A stretch of 64,000 nt of DNA from Micromonospora humi (lineage in GTDB: Bacteria; Actinomycetota; Actinomycetes; Mycobacteriales; Micromonosporaceae), in the NCBI RefSeq assembly GCF_900090105.1, contig NZ_FMDM01000001.1:434001-498000 (forward strand), given 5' to 3'. Under the pieces are notes generated by a model. It was not told the DNA's origin. It saw only the letters and a program-made list of their open reading frames with translations, and made no database searches. Positions 1 through 8,338 of this stretch are shown here, piece after piece; position 1 is the first letter of the stretch; each line of letters starts with the position of its first letter. The position numbers were made by a program, and so were the translations under genes.

Positions 1-87
1 GGCCGCAGGCACCACGGATCGGTCGCCTCGGTCAACGTCGATGGCATGCCCGGCACGCTAGCCGACGCGCCGCCGTGGAGGAAGGCG

Positions 88-477
88 TCAGGCGTCGGCC
101 CGGTGCGCGGCGGCGAGGCGCTTCGGGGCACGCGCGAACCACGCCTCGGTGATCAGCTCCGTCAGCTCGGCCACCTCGATCCGGTCCAGCCGGACCAGCA
201 CCACCGAGGAGCCGTCCAGGTGCGGCACGGTGAAGTGGACCGCCGGGTCGTCGGCCAGCAACGCCTCCTTGGCGCCCGGGTCGGGCATCCGGACGCCGAG
301 GATCGGGCCGACGGGCGCGGCGTCGCCGAGCGCGTCGAGGTCGCCCCGGCGCAGCGGCCGCTCCCAGACGAACATCTTGTCGCGCACCCGCCAGGCCGGC
401 AGGTCGTCGTAGGACCCGCGCTCGGTGGTCTCCGGCAGGGCGAGCGCGATGCGCCGGACGTCGTCCCAGGTGGCCAT
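88..477 (-). CDS. MmcQ/YjbR-family protein
   Basis: A 129-residue protein with the MmcQ/YjbR look: an N-terminal helix (WDDVRRIALALPETTE), a central sheet with PAWRVRDKMFVWER, then VHFTVPHLDGSSVVLVRL and a C-terminal WFARAPKRLA helix. The family has a CyaY-like fold and no established biochemical role, and no catalytic residues can be named. The start is set by a -10-like box six bases upstream, which implies a leaderless mRNA. It follows the MFS gene on the same strand by 35 bp and could be read with it, but the promoter-like box suggests its own transcription. Confidence 0.85.
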   Translation of the reverse strand: MATWDDVRRIALALPETTERGSYDDLPAWRVRDKMFVWERPLRRGDLDALGDAAPVGPILGVRMPDPGAKEALLADDPAVHFTVPHLDGSSVVLVRLDRIEVAELTELITEAWFARAPKRLAAAHRADA

Positions 478-483
478 GCCGCG

Positions 484-489
484 ACGGTA
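484..489 (-). promoter_or_regulatory. -10-like box, leaderless start of MmcQ/YjbR gene
   Basis: On the minus strand TACCGT lies 6 nt before the ATG at 477 and no ribosome-binding site is present, so transcription should begin at the start codon. The -35 region is not clear. Confidence 0.4.
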
Positions 490-512
490 CGCCCACCCAC
501 CGACACGCGCGG

Positions 513-1736
513 TCAGGCCGGCGTCGGGCTGACCGGTTCCGGTGCCGGACGGTCGGCGGCGGTACGGAAGAGCAGCAGCGGCGCCACGGTGAGCACCAGA
601 CACGCCACCGACATCACCAGCAGCGCCGGGGTCAGGCCCAGCAGCGCCACCGACCAGCCACCGAGCAGCGCCCCCACCGGCAGGCCGAGGAACGCCACCG
701 AGCCGGAGATGCCCAGCACCCGGGTCTGCAACGCCTCCGGCACCCGCTGGTAGAGCGCGGCGCCGAGCAGCGGGTTCACCGCGGCGATGCCGATGCCGGA
801 CAGGAACGTCACCACCAGCACCACCACCAGGTCGTCGCTGAGCGCCAGCGCCAGCAGCCGGGGCGCGCCGCTGAGCGCCAGCCCGAGGGCGAACGTCGCC
901 CGGCCGGGCAGGCGCGTGCCGACCAGCGTGAACAGCAGATTGCCCAGCAGCGCGCCGGCCGAGAACACGCCGAGCAGCAGCCCGAACCCGGCCGGGTCGC
1001 CGAGCACCTGGTTCACCCAGAGCGGGATCCAGACCGCGACGCTGGCGTTGGCGAACATGTTGGACGCGGACACCACGATCAGCATGATCAACAGCGTCCG
1101 GTCGGTGCGCAGGTAGGCGAAGCCGCCGCGCAGCGCCCGCAGGTAGCGCTCGCGGGGCGCCGGCTGCGCGGGCGCGGGCGGCCGGACCAGCACCCCGATC
1201 AGCAGCGCGCAGACCGCGAACGTGGCCGCGTCGATCCAGATCGCCCGGGTCAGCCCCACCCAGTCGATCAGCAGCCCGCCCAGCACCGCCCCGAACAACG
1301 TCATGCCCCGGGCCAGTCCGTCGTAGGCGGAGGTGAGCCGGATCAGCGGCACCCCGGCCCGCTCGGCGGCCGGCTTGAACAGCACGTGCTTGACCCGGTC
1401 ACCGATGCCCCGCAGCCCGCCGGCGACCGCCACCAGCACCAGCAGCGTGCCGAACCCCAGCCAGGGCGCGAGCGCCACCACCGCCATCGCGGCGGCGCTC
1501 GCCGCGTCCACGAAGACCGACGTCCGGCGTACGCCGAACCGGTCCGCCCACGGCGTGGCGAGCGCGCTGGAGAGCATGTACGGCAGCGTCTCGGCGGCCG
1601 CGACCAGGCCCATCCGGGTGGGGCTGCCGGTGGTCTCCAGCACCAGCCAGGGGATGGCGACCACCGAGATCCGGGTGCCGAGGTTGGACAGCAGGTCGGC
1701 GCCGACCAGGGTGTACAACTCCCGGCGCGGGTTCAC
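513..1736 (-). CDS. MFS transporter (drug/metabolite efflux type)
   Basis: A 407-residue polytopic membrane protein with about 12 hydrophobic segments, starting MNPRRELYTLVGADLLSNLG and keeping the MFS loop 2-3 signature region (ATPWADRFGVRRTSVF). It resembles MFS_1/MFS_3 exporters whose substrate cannot be read from sequence. Its ATG overlaps the stop of the upstream acyl-CoA ligase by four bases (ATGA), so the two are translationally coupled and probably work together, for instance ligase-dependent formation and export of an acid-derived compound. That role is inferred. Confidence 0.88.
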   Translation of the reverse strand: MNPRRELYTLVGADLLSNLGTRISVVAIPWLVLETTGSPTRMGLVAAAETLPYMLSSALATPWADRFGVRRTSVFVDAASAAAMAVVALAPWLGFGTLLVLVAVAGGLRGIGDRVKHVLFKPAAERAGVPLIRLTSAYDGLARGMTLFGAVLGGLLIDWVGLTRAIWIDAATFAVCALLIGVLVRPPAPAQPAPRERYLRALRGGFAYLRTDRTLLIMLIVVSASNMFANASVAVWIPLWVNQVLGDPAGFGLLLGVFSAGALLGNLLFTLVGTRLPGRATFALGLALSGAPRLLALALSDDLVVVLVVTFLSGIGIAAVNPLLGAALYQRVPEALQTRVLGISGSVAFLGLPVGALLGGWSVALLGLTPALLVMSVACLVLTVAPLLLFRTAADRPAPEPVSPTPA

Positions 1737-3304
1737 GCCGGGCTGCCGATCGGGTGCGCGGCGGCGTAACGGGCCCGCAGCGCCCGTTTGTCGACCTTGG
1801 CGGACCGGTTCAGCGGCAGCGCGTCAACGAACTCGACCGTGCCCGGCGCCCACGTCTCGCTCAGCTCCCGGGTCACCAGGGCGATCAGCTCGTCGCCGGT
1901 GACCGACGCGCCCGGCGCCGCCACCACGTACGCGTGCGGCAGTTCCCCCGCCACCGGGTCCGGCACCCCGATCACCGCGGCGGCGCGGACCTCGGGGTGC
2001 CCGGCGAGCACGTCCTCGATCGGCCGCGAGTAGATCGGCCAGCTGCGCTGGCGGGTGAGGATCCGGTCCTGCATCCGGTCGACCAGGTAGAGGAACCCGT
2101 CGTCGTCGAGGTGGCCGATGTCGCGGGTGCGCACCCAACCGTCGACCAGCGTCTCGGCGGTCAGCTCCGGCTGACCGTGGTAGCCGACGAAGCTCAGCTT
2201 CGTGCGGACCCACACCTCGCCGTCGGCGCCGGCCGGCAGCACCCGGCCGTCGGCGTCGCGGATCTCGACCGTGACGTCCCCGTACGGGCGGCCGCAGGAA
2301 CGCAGCCGCTCCGGGTGCGCCGGGTCCTCGGTGAGCCCCGGCTGCGCGCAGATGATCACCGCCTCGCTGAGCCCGTAGACGATGCGCAGGCACGGGCCGA
2401 ACCGGTCGATCGCCTGGCGCAGCCGGGCCGGGGCGGCGGGCCCGGCGCCGACGTTGAACATGAACATGGCGGAGAAGTCGGCGCCCGGCAGGTCGGGGTG
2501 GTCGAGCACCTCGTAGAGCATCGGCGGGGTGACGAACGTGGAAGTGAGCCGCTCGGCGTGCGCGGTGGCGATGAACGCGGCCGGGTCCCACCGCTCGCGC
2601 AGGAACAGCACCCCGCCGGTGAACAGGTTGAACAGCGTGGTGACCTGGCCGCTGGCCAGCCACATCGGCGAGTGCGACAGGTGCCGCAGCAGCGGGAAAC
2701 CGGCGGCCCGGAAGTCGGCCGCGAGCGCGAGCACCTGCCGGTAGAAGCTCTCTCGATGGTGCACCAGCTTCGGCGTGCCGGTGGTGCCGCTGGTCTGCAG
2801 GAACGACTCCGGCGCGGGCCCGGAGGCCGGCGGGTCCGTCCGGTCGTCGCCGCCGGTGGTGTGGTCCAGGCCGTCGCCGCCGGCGGTGAGGTCCGGCCCG
2901 CCGCCGCCGGGGCCGAGGCAGAGCACCGGTACGCCGGCCAGCCCGGCGGCGAGTTCGCCGCCCAGTGGGTCGCGCGGGTCGTGCACGAAGACCTCCGGCG
3001 CGGCGAGCGCGACGAACTCGTCGATCTCCCGCCGCGAGGTGACCGGGGCGATCCACATGCTCCGGCAGCCGAGCAGGTGCAGGGCCAGTTGCAGCAGCGG
3101 ACCCTCGACCGTGTTGCCGAGCATCACCAGCACCGCGGCGCCGGGGCGTACGCCGTGCCGGCGCAGCGCGGCGGCCAGGGCGCGCACCTCGGCCGCCACC
3201 TGCGGGTAGGTCAGCCGGCGTCCACCGCCGACCAGCGCCTCCCGGTCGCCGAACCCGGCGAACAGCTCCAGCGCCTCGTGCACGTAGTTCGGCCGGTCGG
3301 TCAT
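1733..3304 (-). CDS. AMP-dependent acyl-CoA synthetase/ligase
   Basis: A 523-residue ANL-superfamily adenylating enzyme. Visible motifs are A3 (LQTSGTTGTPKLV), A5 (YGLSEAVI), A7/A8 (TRDIGHLDDDGFLYLVDRMQDRI, with the ATP-ribose Asp and hinge Arg) and A10 (NRSAKVDKRAL, with the catalytic Lys). It should activate a carboxylic acid as acyl-AMP and transfer it to CoA, or possibly to a carrier protein. The substrate is unknown; overall it looks like benzoate/medium-chain-type ligases rather than an NRPS domain. The ATG at 3304 follows a GGGGG purine run; an upstream in-frame start at 3361 looks less likely. It is the first gene of a two-gene operon with the MFS exporter and lies divergent to the SGNH hydrolase. 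Confidence 0.88.
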   Translation of the reverse strand: MTDRPNYVHEALELFAGFGDREALVGGGRRLTYPQVAAEVRALAAALRRHGVRPGAAVLVMLGNTVEGPLLQLALHLLGCRSMWIAPVTSRREIDEFVALAAPEVFVHDPRDPLGGELAAGLAGVPVLCLGPGGGGPDLTAGGDGLDHTTGGDDRTDPPASGPAPESFLQTSGTTGTPKLVHHRESFYRQVLALAADFRAAGFPLLRHLSHSPMWLASGQVTTLFNLFTGGVLFLRERWDPAAFIATAHAERLTSTFVTPPMLYEVLDHPDLPGADFSAMFMFNVGAGPAAPARLRQAIDRFGPCLRIVYGLSEAVIICAQPGLTEDPAHPERLRSCGRPYGDVTVEIRDADGRVLPAGADGEVWVRTKLSFVGYHGQPELTAETLVDGWVRTRDIGHLDDDGFLYLVDRMQDRILTRQRSWPIYSRPIEDVLAGHPEVRAAAVIGVPDPVAGELPHAYVVAAPGASVTGDELIALVTRELSETWAPGTVEFVDALPLNRSAKVDKRALRARYAAAHPIGSPA

Positions 3305-3472
3305 CGGGCAGCCCCCATCGTGGTCCGCGAGCGGCGTCCGGCCAGGTCGGGGCCGGGACACAGGCGGCGGGTACCGGGGTCGGCGACCGCACCGCCGCCG
3401 GTTCCGAGCCTAGGCAGCGCCGGTCCACCGGGGACAGAGCCGATCGTCGGTGCCCGGCATCCCGCGGGCATT

Positions 3473-3487
3473 TGATCATGTCGATCA
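3473..3487. promoter_or_regulatory. Palindrome in divergent promoter region
   Basis: TGATC-ATGTC-GATCA is a perfect inverted repeat just upstream of the -35 box of the SGNH hydrolase promoter, in the 286-bp region between the ligase and hydrolase genes. It could be an operator for either gene; no regulator gene adjoins it. Confidence 0.3.
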
Positions 3488-3493
3488 GGTTGA

Positions 3494-3523
3494 TTGACGC
3501 TCGTCACCGCCGACGGCTAGTTT
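3494..3523 (+). promoter_or_regulatory. Sigma-70-like promoter of SGNH hydrolase gene
   Basis: TTGACG (3494-3499), an 18-bp spacer and TAGTTT (3518-3523) form a good vegetative promoter for the hydrolase starting at 3591, leaving a leader of about 60 nt that carries GGAGG before the ATG. Confidence 0.5.
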
Positions 3524-3590
3524 CCGGTCCATCGCCCGGGAAGATGGCGCCGACCGCGCCACGCCCAGGGCTGCCGAACATGGAGGTTCG

Positions 3591-4901
3591 ATGCCGACCC
3601 CGAAGAGATGGCACGTCATAGCGTCCGCCGCAACGCTGCTGCTCGCCGGCACCCCGGCGGTCACCGCGAGCGCCGGCCCCACCGACACCGACCGCGCCGG
3701 GCACGGGCGCGCCGAGTGGGCCGGGAGCTGGGCCGCGGCGGTGACCCGCGGGAACACCGTGGGCCTGACCAACACCGGCCTCAACGACCAGAGCATCCGG
3801 ATGACGGTGCAGACCACGGTGGGCGGCCCGCGCCTGCGGGTGCGGCTCACCAACCTCTACGGCGAGCAGGCCGTCAAGGTCGGTCACGCCACCGTCGCCC
3901 GGCCGAACACCGCCACCGCCGACGACCTGTCCGACGTCGACCCGGCCAGCGTCCGGGAGCTGCGCTTCTCCGGTGGCACGTCGGCGACCATCAACAAGGG
4001 CGCCGAGCTGCTCAGCGACCCGCTGGCCTACCCGGTGGCCGAGCAGGAGGACCTGGTCGTCACCCTGTACTTCCCGGTGCTCACCGGGCCGGTCACGTTC
4101 CACGGCCAGTCCCGGGTCACCAACTTCATCGGGGCGACCGACCTGACCACCGCGGCCGACGGCGCCGGCTTCACCATCAAGCCGAACTGCTGCTGGATGT
4201 TCCTCTCCGGCATCGACGTGGAGCGCAAGGCCACCCCGGGCTCGGTGGTCGTGCTCGGCGACTCCATCGGCGACGGCAACGGCAGCACCGTCAACGCCGA
4301 CAAGCGCTGGCCGGACCTGCTCGCGAAGCGGCTCGTCGACGCCCGCCCGGAGGTCCGCACGCCGGGCGTGCTCAACCTCAGCCTGGCCGGCAACCGCCTC
4401 AACCACGAGGGCACCGAGCCCGGTGCGGGCGGCTTCCCCGGCTACTACGAGCTGGGCCCGAACGCCCTGGCCCGACTCAACGAGGACGTGTTCCCGCAGA
4501 CCGGGGTGCGTACCGTCATCACCCACCTGGGCATCAACGACATCTGGATGAGCGGCGACAGCAGCGAGGCGATCATCGCGTCGCTGCGGAAGCTCAACCG
4601 GCAGGTGAAGGCGCGCGGGCTGACCAGCCTGGTCGGCACCGTCACCCCGTACGAGGGCAACGGCGGGCCGGGGGTGTGGACCGAGGAGAAGGACGCCACC
4701 CGCAACGCGGTCAACGCCTGGCTGCGCGGGGCCGGGCGGGCCGAGTTCGACGGCGTGCTCGACTTCGACGCCGTGCTGCGGGACCCGGCGCGGCCGAGCC
4801 GGCTGCTGCCGGCGTACGACGCCGGGGACCACATCCACCCGAACGACGCGGGCGCGCAGGCGATGGCGAACGCCGTCCCACTGCGACTGCTCGGGCTGTG
4901 A
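3591..4901 (+). CDS. Secreted SGNH/GDSL hydrolase
   Basis: A 436-residue protein with a Sec-type signal peptide (MPTPKRWHVIASAATLLL, cleavage near AS-AGP). Mature block motifs of SGNH esterases are all present: VVLGDSIGDG (nucleophile Ser), LSLAGNR (Gly), HLGINDIW (Asn) and DHIHPND (catalytic Asp/His). The roughly 200-residue N-terminal part before block I resembles the beta-rich domain common in actinobacterial secreted GDSL lipases/esterases. It probably acts extracellularly on an ester or acetylated polysaccharide; the substrate is unknown. GGAGG lies 5 nt before the ATG. A hairpin follows the stop codon. Confidence 0.9.
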   Translation: MPTPKRWHVIASAATLLLAGTPAVTASAGPTDTDRAGHGRAEWAGSWAAAVTRGNTVGLTNTGLNDQSIRMTVQTTVGGPRLRVRLTNLYGEQAVKVGHATVARPNTATADDLSDVDPASVRELRFSGGTSATINKGAELLSDPLAYPVAEQEDLVVTLYFPVLTGPVTFHGQSRVTNFIGATDLTTAADGAGFTIKPNCCWMFLSGIDVERKATPGSVVVLGDSIGDGNGSTVNADKRWPDLLAKRLVDARPEVRTPGVLNLSLAGNRLNHEGTEPGAGGFPGYYELGPNALARLNEDVFPQTGVRTVITHLGINDIWMSGDSSEAIIASLRKLNRQVKARGLTSLVGTVTPYEGNGGPGVWTEEKDATRNAVNAWLRGAGRAEFDGVLDFDAVLRDPARPSRLLPAYDAGDHIHPNDAGAQAMANAVPLRLLGL

Positions 4902-4906
4902 CACCG

Positions 4907-4942
4907 GGCGGGGGCGGCGTCGACACGGCGGCCGCCCCCGCC
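4907..4942 (+). terminator. Hairpin after SGNH hydrolase, before P450
   Basis: A perfect 12-bp stem (GGCGGGGGCGGC, 4907-4918, with 4931-4942) and a 12-nt loop lie between the SGNH stop and the P450 ribosome-binding site (4952-4959). It has no T-run. It may terminate SGNH transcripts or act as a leader structure for the P450 operon. Confidence 0.5.
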
Positions 4943-4968
4943 GCCATTCCTGGGGAGGAAGATCCGCC

Positions 4969-6192
4969 GTGGACGTCAGTGAGATCCTGACCGGCCTGTA
5001 CAGCGAGCAGGGCCGGCAGAACCCGTATCCCTTCTACACGGCCCTGCACGCGCACGGGCCGATCAACGCCATTCCCACCCGCGCCGAGCACAGCACCGTC
5101 ACCGCCGTGGCCGGCGGGTACGACGTGGTGGACCGGATCCTGCGCGATCCCCTGTGGTACAAGGGCTTTCCGCCCGGCTGGGAGGAGCAGGAGATCCTGC
5201 GGACCTTCCTCACCTCGATGATGTTCGTGAACCCGCCGGACCACACCCGGATGCGCGCGGTGTTCGCCAGCACCTTCACCCCGCGCCGGCTGGGCGCGTT
5301 GGAGCCGGTGGTGGTGCGGATCGTCGAGGAGCGGTTGGCGGCGATGGCCGAGGCCGGCGCGGACGGCACCGAGGTGGACTTCGTCGCCGACTTCGCGTAC
5401 CCGGTCCCGGCGCTGGTGATGGCCGAGTTCATCGGCCTGCCGGCGGCGGACCTGGCCTGGTACCGGCAGCGCGTGGACTGGATCGACGAGTACATGGACG
5501 TCGCCGGCAAGACGCCGGAGCGGCTGGCCCGGGCGAACCAGGCCGCCGAGGAACTCCGGTCGTTCTACCGCGACCTGATCGCGCACCGCCGCCGCGCGCC
5601 GGGCGCCGACCTGATCAGCGGCCTGGTCGAGGTGCTCGACGCCGGCGAGGTCGAGCTGACCGAGGACGAGCTGATCAGCAACCTGATCGTGCTGTTCAAC
5701 GCCAGCTTCGTCACCACCGTCTACATGTTCAGCAACGGACTGCCGCTGCTGCTCGCCCACCCGGAGGTGACCGCCGCGCTGCCCGGCGACGACGCGCTCG
5801 CCCGCGGCTGCGTGGACGAGGTGCTGCGGATGGAGAGCCCGGTGCACTTCCTGGCCCGGTCCGCGCCCGCCGCCGCCGAGCTGGACGGCGTGCCCGTGGA
5901 GCGCGACGACAACGTGCTGCTGCTGATCGCCGCCGCCAACCGCGACCCGGCCCGGTTCCCCGACCCGGACCGCTTCGACCCGCACCGGGACGGCCCGCCG
6001 TCGTTGGCGTTCGGCGTCGGGCTGCACTTCTGCCTCGGCTCGGCGGTGTCGAAACTGGAGGGCCGGCTCGCGCTGCCCCGCCTCTTCGCCCGTTTTCCCC
6101 GGCTCGCGGTGACCCAGCCCCACACCTACAGCGGCAGCCTCTTCCTGCGCGGCATCGACAAGCTCTTCGTCACCACCGGGGAGGCCGGATGA
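4969..6192 (+). CDS. Cytochrome P450 with non-canonical I-helix
   Basis: A 407-residue bacterial class I P450. The haem loop is intact (FGVGLHFCLG, Cys355 as thiolate ligand) and so is the K-helix ExxR (E284-R287). The I-helix oxygen-activation motif is unusual: where most P450s have A-G-x-D/E-T-T, this has A245-S-F-V-T-T250, so the conserved acid is replaced by Val while the Thr is kept. GTG start with GGGGAGGA nine bases upstream. It is the first gene of a four-gene operon, its stop overlapping the next ATG (ATGA). It needs a separate ferredoxin and reductase, which are not nearby. Inferred role: hydroxylation of an acid or acyl substrate that the downstream oxidase and aminotransferase then process. 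Confidence 0.92.
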   Translation: MDVSEILTGLYSEQGRQNPYPFYTALHAHGPINAIPTRAEHSTVTAVAGGYDVVDRILRDPLWYKGFPPGWEEQEILRTFLTSMMFVNPPDHTRMRAVFASTFTPRRLGALEPVVVRIVEERLAAMAEAGADGTEVDFVADFAYPVPALVMAEFIGLPAADLAWYRQRVDWIDEYMDVAGKTPERLARANQAAEELRSFYRDLIAHRRRAPGADLISGLVEVLDAGEVELTEDELISNLIVLFNASFVTTVYMFSNGLPLLLAHPEVTAALPGDDALARGCVDEVLRMESPVHFLARSAPAAAELDGVPVERDDNVLLLIAAANRDPARFPDPDRFDPHRDGPPSLAFGVGLHFCLGSAVSKLEGRLALPRLFARFPRLAVTQPHTYSGSLFLRGIDKLFVTTGEAG

Positions 6193-7223
6193 CCCTCGAT
6201 CCGCAGGTGGTCGCGTGGCGGGCCGCGCGCGCGGCCGCCGGCGCCGCGCCGCTCTACACCCAGACCCTCGCCGAGGCCCGCGCCGCCGACCTCGCCGCGA
6301 TCCGCGCCGGCGCCGGCGCGGTCGAGCCGGTGGCGGAGGTACGCGACACGCAGGTGCCCGGCCCGGCCGGGCCGCTGCCGGTGCGGATCCACCGGCCGGC
6401 CGGCGACGGCCCGCTGCCCACGCTGCTCTACTTCTTCGGCGGTGGCTGGACGCTCGGCAGCGTGGACACCGCCGACGGGATCTGCCGCCGGCTGGTCAAC
6501 CTGGCCGGCTGCCAGACGGTGACCGTGGGCTACCGGCTCGCCCCGGAGCACCCGTTCCCGGCCGCGGTGGACGACTGCCACGCCGCGCTGCGCCACCTGG
6601 CCGCCCACGCCGACGAGTTCCGGGTCGACCCGGGCCGGCTGGCCGTCGGCGGGGACAGCGCCGGCGGCAACCTGGCCGCCGCGGTGACGCTGCTGGCCCG
6701 CGCCGACGGCGGCCCCCGGCTCGCCGCCCAGGTGCTGGTCTACCCGAACACCGACCAGCGTCCCGGTCGGCGTCCGGGCTACGACGAGGACCCGCTGCTG
6801 TTCAACAGGCACTCGGTGGGCTGGTACCGCGGGCACTACCTGGCCGACCCGGGCGACGCGGCCCACCCGCTCGCCTCACCGCTGCTCGCCGAGGACCTGT
6901 CCGGCCTGCCGCCGGCGCTCGTGGTCACCGCCGGGCACGATCCGCTGCGCGACGAGGGCCGCCGCTACGCCGAGCGGCTGCGCGAGGCCGGCGTGCCCAC
7001 CGAGACGGCCGACTACCCGGGCATGGTGCACGGATTCTTCGCCATGCCCGGCGTGTTCGACGCCGGCCGCGACGCCCAGCAACGGGCGGCCACGTTCCTG
7101 CGCCGGCGCTTCAACCTGGCCCCGACGCCGGACGAGGAGCCGGCGGCTCCCGCGTCCGGCGCTCCGACGTGGGCGGGCGGGTCGCCGGCCGCGAACGCGA
7201 CGGGTGCCCGCGCGCATGGCTGA
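6189..7223 (+). CDS. Alpha/beta hydrolase, HSL (hormone-sensitive lipase) family
   Basis: A 344-residue alpha/beta-hydrolase_3 protein. The nucleophile elbow is GGDSAGGN (Ser157), with the acid at GHDPLRDEG and the His at VHGFF. The oxyanion-hole HGGGW motif reads FGGGW (Phe83-Trp87), so the first His is lost, an uncommon change. The last 35 residues are Pro/Ala/Gly-rich and look disordered. It is coupled to the P450 by ATGA and overlaps the next gene by 8 bp. In this setting it may hydrolyse an ester, thioester or lactone intermediate; that is inferred. Confidence 0.9.
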   Translation: MTLDPQVVAWRAARAAAGAAPLYTQTLAEARAADLAAIRAGAGAVEPVAEVRDTQVPGPAGPLPVRIHRPAGDGPLPTLLYFFGGGWTLGSVDTADGICRRLVNLAGCQTVTVGYRLAPEHPFPAAVDDCHAALRHLAAHADEFRVDPGRLAVGGDSAGGNLAAAVTLLARADGGPRLAAQVLVYPNTDQRPGRRPGYDEDPLLFNRHSVGWYRGHYLADPGDAAHPLASPLLAEDLSGLPPALVVTAGHDPLRDEGRRYAERLREAGVPTETADYPGMVHGFFAMPGVFDAGRDAQQRAATFLRRRFNLAPTPDEEPAAPASGAPTWAGGSPAANATGARAHG

Positions 7224-8337
7224 GCGGACCGGCGGGACGCCGACCCCGGTGGCCGGCCGGGCGCCGGCGTGCCTGGACGACTTCGCGGTGCTGGCCCGGG
7301 CGGTGCTCCCGGCCGACGTGTGGGACTACGTCGACGGCGGCAGCGGCACCGAGACCGCGCTGGCCGCCAACCGGGCCGCGCTGGACCGGGTGGCGGTGGT
7401 GCCCCGGATGCTGGCCGGCGTGGAGGAGGCGTCCACCGCGGCGCCGCTGCCGGGCGGCCGGGCCGCGCTGCCGGTGGCGGTCGCGCCGATGGCGTACCAG
7501 CGGTTGGTGCATCCCGACGGCGAGCCGGCGCTCGCGGCGGCGGCCGGCGCGGCCGGGGTGCCCTACGTGGCCAGCACGCTGTCCAGCACGCCGATCGAGG
7601 AGATCGCGGCGGCCGGCGGGACGGTCTGGTTCCAGCTCTACTGGCTGCGCGACCGGGCGCTGGTGGCCGACCTGCTCGACCGGGCACTGGGCGCCGGTTG
7701 CGCGGCGGTGGTGGTGACCGTGGACGTGCCGGTGCTGGGCCGGCGGTTACGCGACGCGCGCAACGGCTTCGCGCTGCCGCCGCACGTCACCGCCGCCAAC
7801 CTGCCCGGCGGCCGGGACGACCTGGCCCACCGGGGCACACCCGGCGTCTCGGCCGTGGCGGTGCACACCGGCGCGGTCTTCGCCCCGGCGCTGAGCTGGG
7901 CGGACCTGGCCTGGCTGCGCGAGCGTACCCCGGTGCCCCTGCTGGTCAAGGGCATCCTGGACGCGCGCGACGCGGTCCGCGCCGCGGACGCCGGCGTGGA
8001 CGCGGTGGTGGTCTCCAACCACGGTGGCCGGCAGCTCGACGCGGCACCGGCCAGCGTCAGCGTGCTGCCGGAGGTGGTCGACGCGGTGGGGGAGCGGTGC
8101 GCGGTGCTGCTGGACAGCGGCGTGCGCGGGGGCGTGGACGTGCTGCGCGCGCTCGCGCTCGGCGCGTCCGGCGTGCTCGTCGGCCGGCCGATGCTCTGGG
8201 CGCTCGCCGCCGGCGGCCGGGCCGGCGCGGAGGCCGCCCTCGACCTGCTCGCGGCCGAGTTGCGCGACGCGCTCATCCTCAGCGGCTGCCCCGACCCGGC
8301 GGCGGCCCGGCGGTTGCGCACCCGGATCGGAGGCTGA
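7216..8337 (+). CDS. FMN-dependent 2-hydroxyacid oxidase (lactate/4-hydroxymandelate oxidase type)
   Basis: A 373-residue TIM-barrel flavoprotein of the glycolate/lactate/mandelate oxidase family. Visible are WDYVDGGSGTE near the N-terminus, VAPMAYQ, TVDVPVLGRR, LLVKGIL (FMN-binding Lys), SNHGGRQLD (catalytic base His269 and substrate Arg) and DSGVRGG with GRPMLW. It should oxidise a 2-hydroxy acid to the 2-oxo acid, making H2O2 or passing electrons on. Length and motifs fit the actinobacterial HmO group used in 4-hydroxyphenylglycine synthesis, but no hydroxymandelate synthase is nearby. The ATG at 7216 is preferred; an in-frame GTG lies at 7204. Confidence 0.9.
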   Translation: MAERTGGTPTPVAGRAPACLDDFAVLARAVLPADVWDYVDGGSGTETALAANRAALDRVAVVPRMLAGVEEASTAAPLPGGRAALPVAVAPMAYQRLVHPDGEPALAAAAGAAGVPYVASTLSSTPIEEIAAAGGTVWFQLYWLRDRALVADLLDRALGAGCAAVVVTVDVPVLGRRLRDARNGFALPPHVTAANLPGGRDDLAHRGTPGVSAVAVHTGAVFAPALSWADLAWLRERTPVPLLVKGILDARDAVRAADAGVDAVVVSNHGGRQLDAAPASVSVLPEVVDAVGERCAVLLDSGVRGGVDVLRALALGASGVLVGRPMLWALAAGGRAGAEAALDLLAAELRDALILSGCPDPAAARRLRTRIGG

Positions 8338-8338
8338 C

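Noticed and set aside
1754..3475. A 573-codon open frame on the plus strand opposite the acyl-CoA ligase
   Set aside because: Its composition is Arg/Gly/Val-rich with no motifs; it is the antisense shadow of a gene with clear ANL motifs, as expected at this GC content.
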